Shown here: piece after piece, positions 63,420-64,000 of the stretch
Layout: each line of letters begins with the position of its first letter
Position numbering within the stretch: position 1 is the first letter of the stretch
Assembly: GCF_027107535.1 (NCBI RefSeq)
Contig: NZ_CP114283.1
Coordinates: forward strand, 8,122,001-8,186,000
Reading direction: 5' to 3'
Length of the DNA: 64,000 nucleotides
From: Streptomyces aurantiacus
Lineage (GTDB): Bacteria > Actinomycetota > Actinomycetes > Streptomycetales > Streptomycetaceae
Notes under the pieces: model-generated
Seen by the model: only the letters and a program-made list of their open reading frames with translations
What the model was told of the DNA's origin: nothing
The model's database searches: none
Program-made: the position numbers and the translations under genes

Positions 63420-64000
63420 TGACCACCGCACCTGAGAAGAGCGAGAAGAACCTTCTCGACCCTGGCTTCGAGCTGACCCTGCGCCCCATGCGCTACCCGG
63501 ACTTCTACGAGCGCTACCGGGACGCGATCAAGAACACCTGGACCGTCGAGGAGGTCGACCTCCACTCGGACGTCACCGACCTGGCGAAGCTCTCACCGGG
63601 CGAGCAGCACATGATCGGCCGGCTGGTCGCGTTCTTCGCGACGGGCGACTCGATCGTGTCGAACAACCTGGTGCTGACGCTCTACAAGCACATCAACTCC
63701 CCCGAGGCGCGGCTCTACCTGAGCCGCCAGCTCTTCGAGGAGGCCGTGCACGTCCAGTTCTATCTGACGCTGCTCGACACCTATCTGCCCGATCCGAAGG
63801 ACAGGGCCGCGGCCTTCGACGCGGTGGAGAGCATCCCCTCCATCCGCGAGAAGGCCGAGTTCTGCTTCAGGTGGATGGACTCGGTGGAGAAGCTGGACCG
63901 GCTGGAGACGAAGGCCGACCGCCGCCGCTTCCTGCTCAACCTCATCTGCTTCGCCGCGTGCATCGAGGGGCTGTTCTTCTACGGGGCCTTCGCGTACGTC
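63419..64000 (+). CDS. nrdB: Class Ia ribonucleotide reductase, beta subunit NrdB (cut by window edge)
   Basis: The first 194 codons of the diiron radical subunit. The start ATG (63419) overlaps the nrdA stop (TAATG). Iron ligands visible: the Glu/His pair in RQLFEEAVHVQFYL (about 102-115) and the later Glu in NLICFAACIEGLFFYGAF. The rest, including the remaining ligands and the C-terminal interaction tail, lies outside the window. Co-transcribed with nrdA under the riboswitch. Confidence 0.95.
   Translation, partial: MTTAPEKSEKNLLDPGFELTLRPMRYPDFYERYRDAIKNTWTVEEVDLHSDVTDLAKLSPGEQHMIGRLVAFFATGDSIVSNNLVLTLYKHINSPEARLYLSRQLFEEAVHVQFYLTLLDTYLPDPKDRAAAFDAVESIPSIREKAEFCFRWMDSVEKLDRLETKADRRRFLLNLICFAACIEGLFFYGAFAYV

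Noticed and set aside
61821..63431. A 536-codon minus-strand open frame across nrdA
   Set aside because: Shadow of nrdA caused by high GC at third positions.

Overview
The window is chromosomal DNA of a Streptomyces (or very close actinomycete). The evidence is the very high GC content with GC-rich third codon positions, frequent GTG/TTG starts, and Streptomyces-specific genes: wblE, the sigH anti-sigma/sigma pair, eshA, sodN/sodX, dasR-dasABC and a fused alpha-ketoglutarate dehydrogenase. From memory, the gene order resembles the S. coelicolor core region running from lon to nrdAB; I could not run an alignment to confirm this. No phage, insertion sequence, CRISPR array, tRNA or rRNA was seen.

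Layout. 1-9.7 kb: the start of a nitrate-sensor-type histidine kinase (cut by the window edge), a PP2C-like protein, a MarR regulator, the Lon protease with an HspR operator (HAIR), an acetyltransferase, a lipoprotein, a rhomboid-like membrane protein and a spermidine-synthase-like protein. 9.8-18 kb: an OmpR/HisKA two-component pair, the 1270-aa kgd (TCA cycle), and a convergent three-gene operon with an orphan amino-acid-binding protein. 18-25 kb: a DUF6104 protein, a DUF4097/PadR operon with a palindromic operator, a Clp-N-domain/HTH operon with twin operators, an oxidoreductase and malic enzyme. 25-28 kb: a complete polar amino-acid ABC transporter. 28-36 kb: a methyltransferase, a CGNR regulator, the Ni-superoxide dismutase pair sodX/sodN, a decayed GAF-ANTAR gene, an AraC/VOC pair, an ECF42 sigma factor with its YCII partner, and small enzymes. 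37-40 kb: a polyprenyl synthase next to eshA, a cyclic-nucleotide-domain protein of the family 2B encapsulin shell type. 40-46 kb: an amidase, a PLP enzyme, a Na+/H+ antiporter, a UBP zinc finger, and the sigH operon. 46-50 kb: a lipid kinase, wblE and a PdtaS-like kinase. 50-58 kb: the N-acetylglucosamine/chitobiose block (nagB, a GH3 hexosaminidase, dasABC, dasR) with several DasR (dre) sites. 58-64 kb: a MctP-type symporter, an acetyltransferase, and nrdAB (class Ia ribonucleotide reductase) behind NrdR boxes and a cobalamin riboswitch.

How the genes work together. The right third is a sugar-sensing unit: DasABC imports chitooligosaccharides, the GH3 enzyme and NagB feed them into glycolysis, and DasR, whose ligand is glucosamine-6-phosphate in the known system, controls them through dre sites. 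The eshA/polyprenyl synthase pair is the best candidate for an unusual system: a protein nanocompartment whose cargo may be an isoprenoid enzyme. Stress control recurs across the window: HspR-lon, SigH with its anti-sigma factor, ECF42, SodN, WblE. Two broken genes (GAF-ANTAR and TetR), several tandem repeats and a dispersed intergenic repeat family show local decay and repeat expansion in an otherwise core region.
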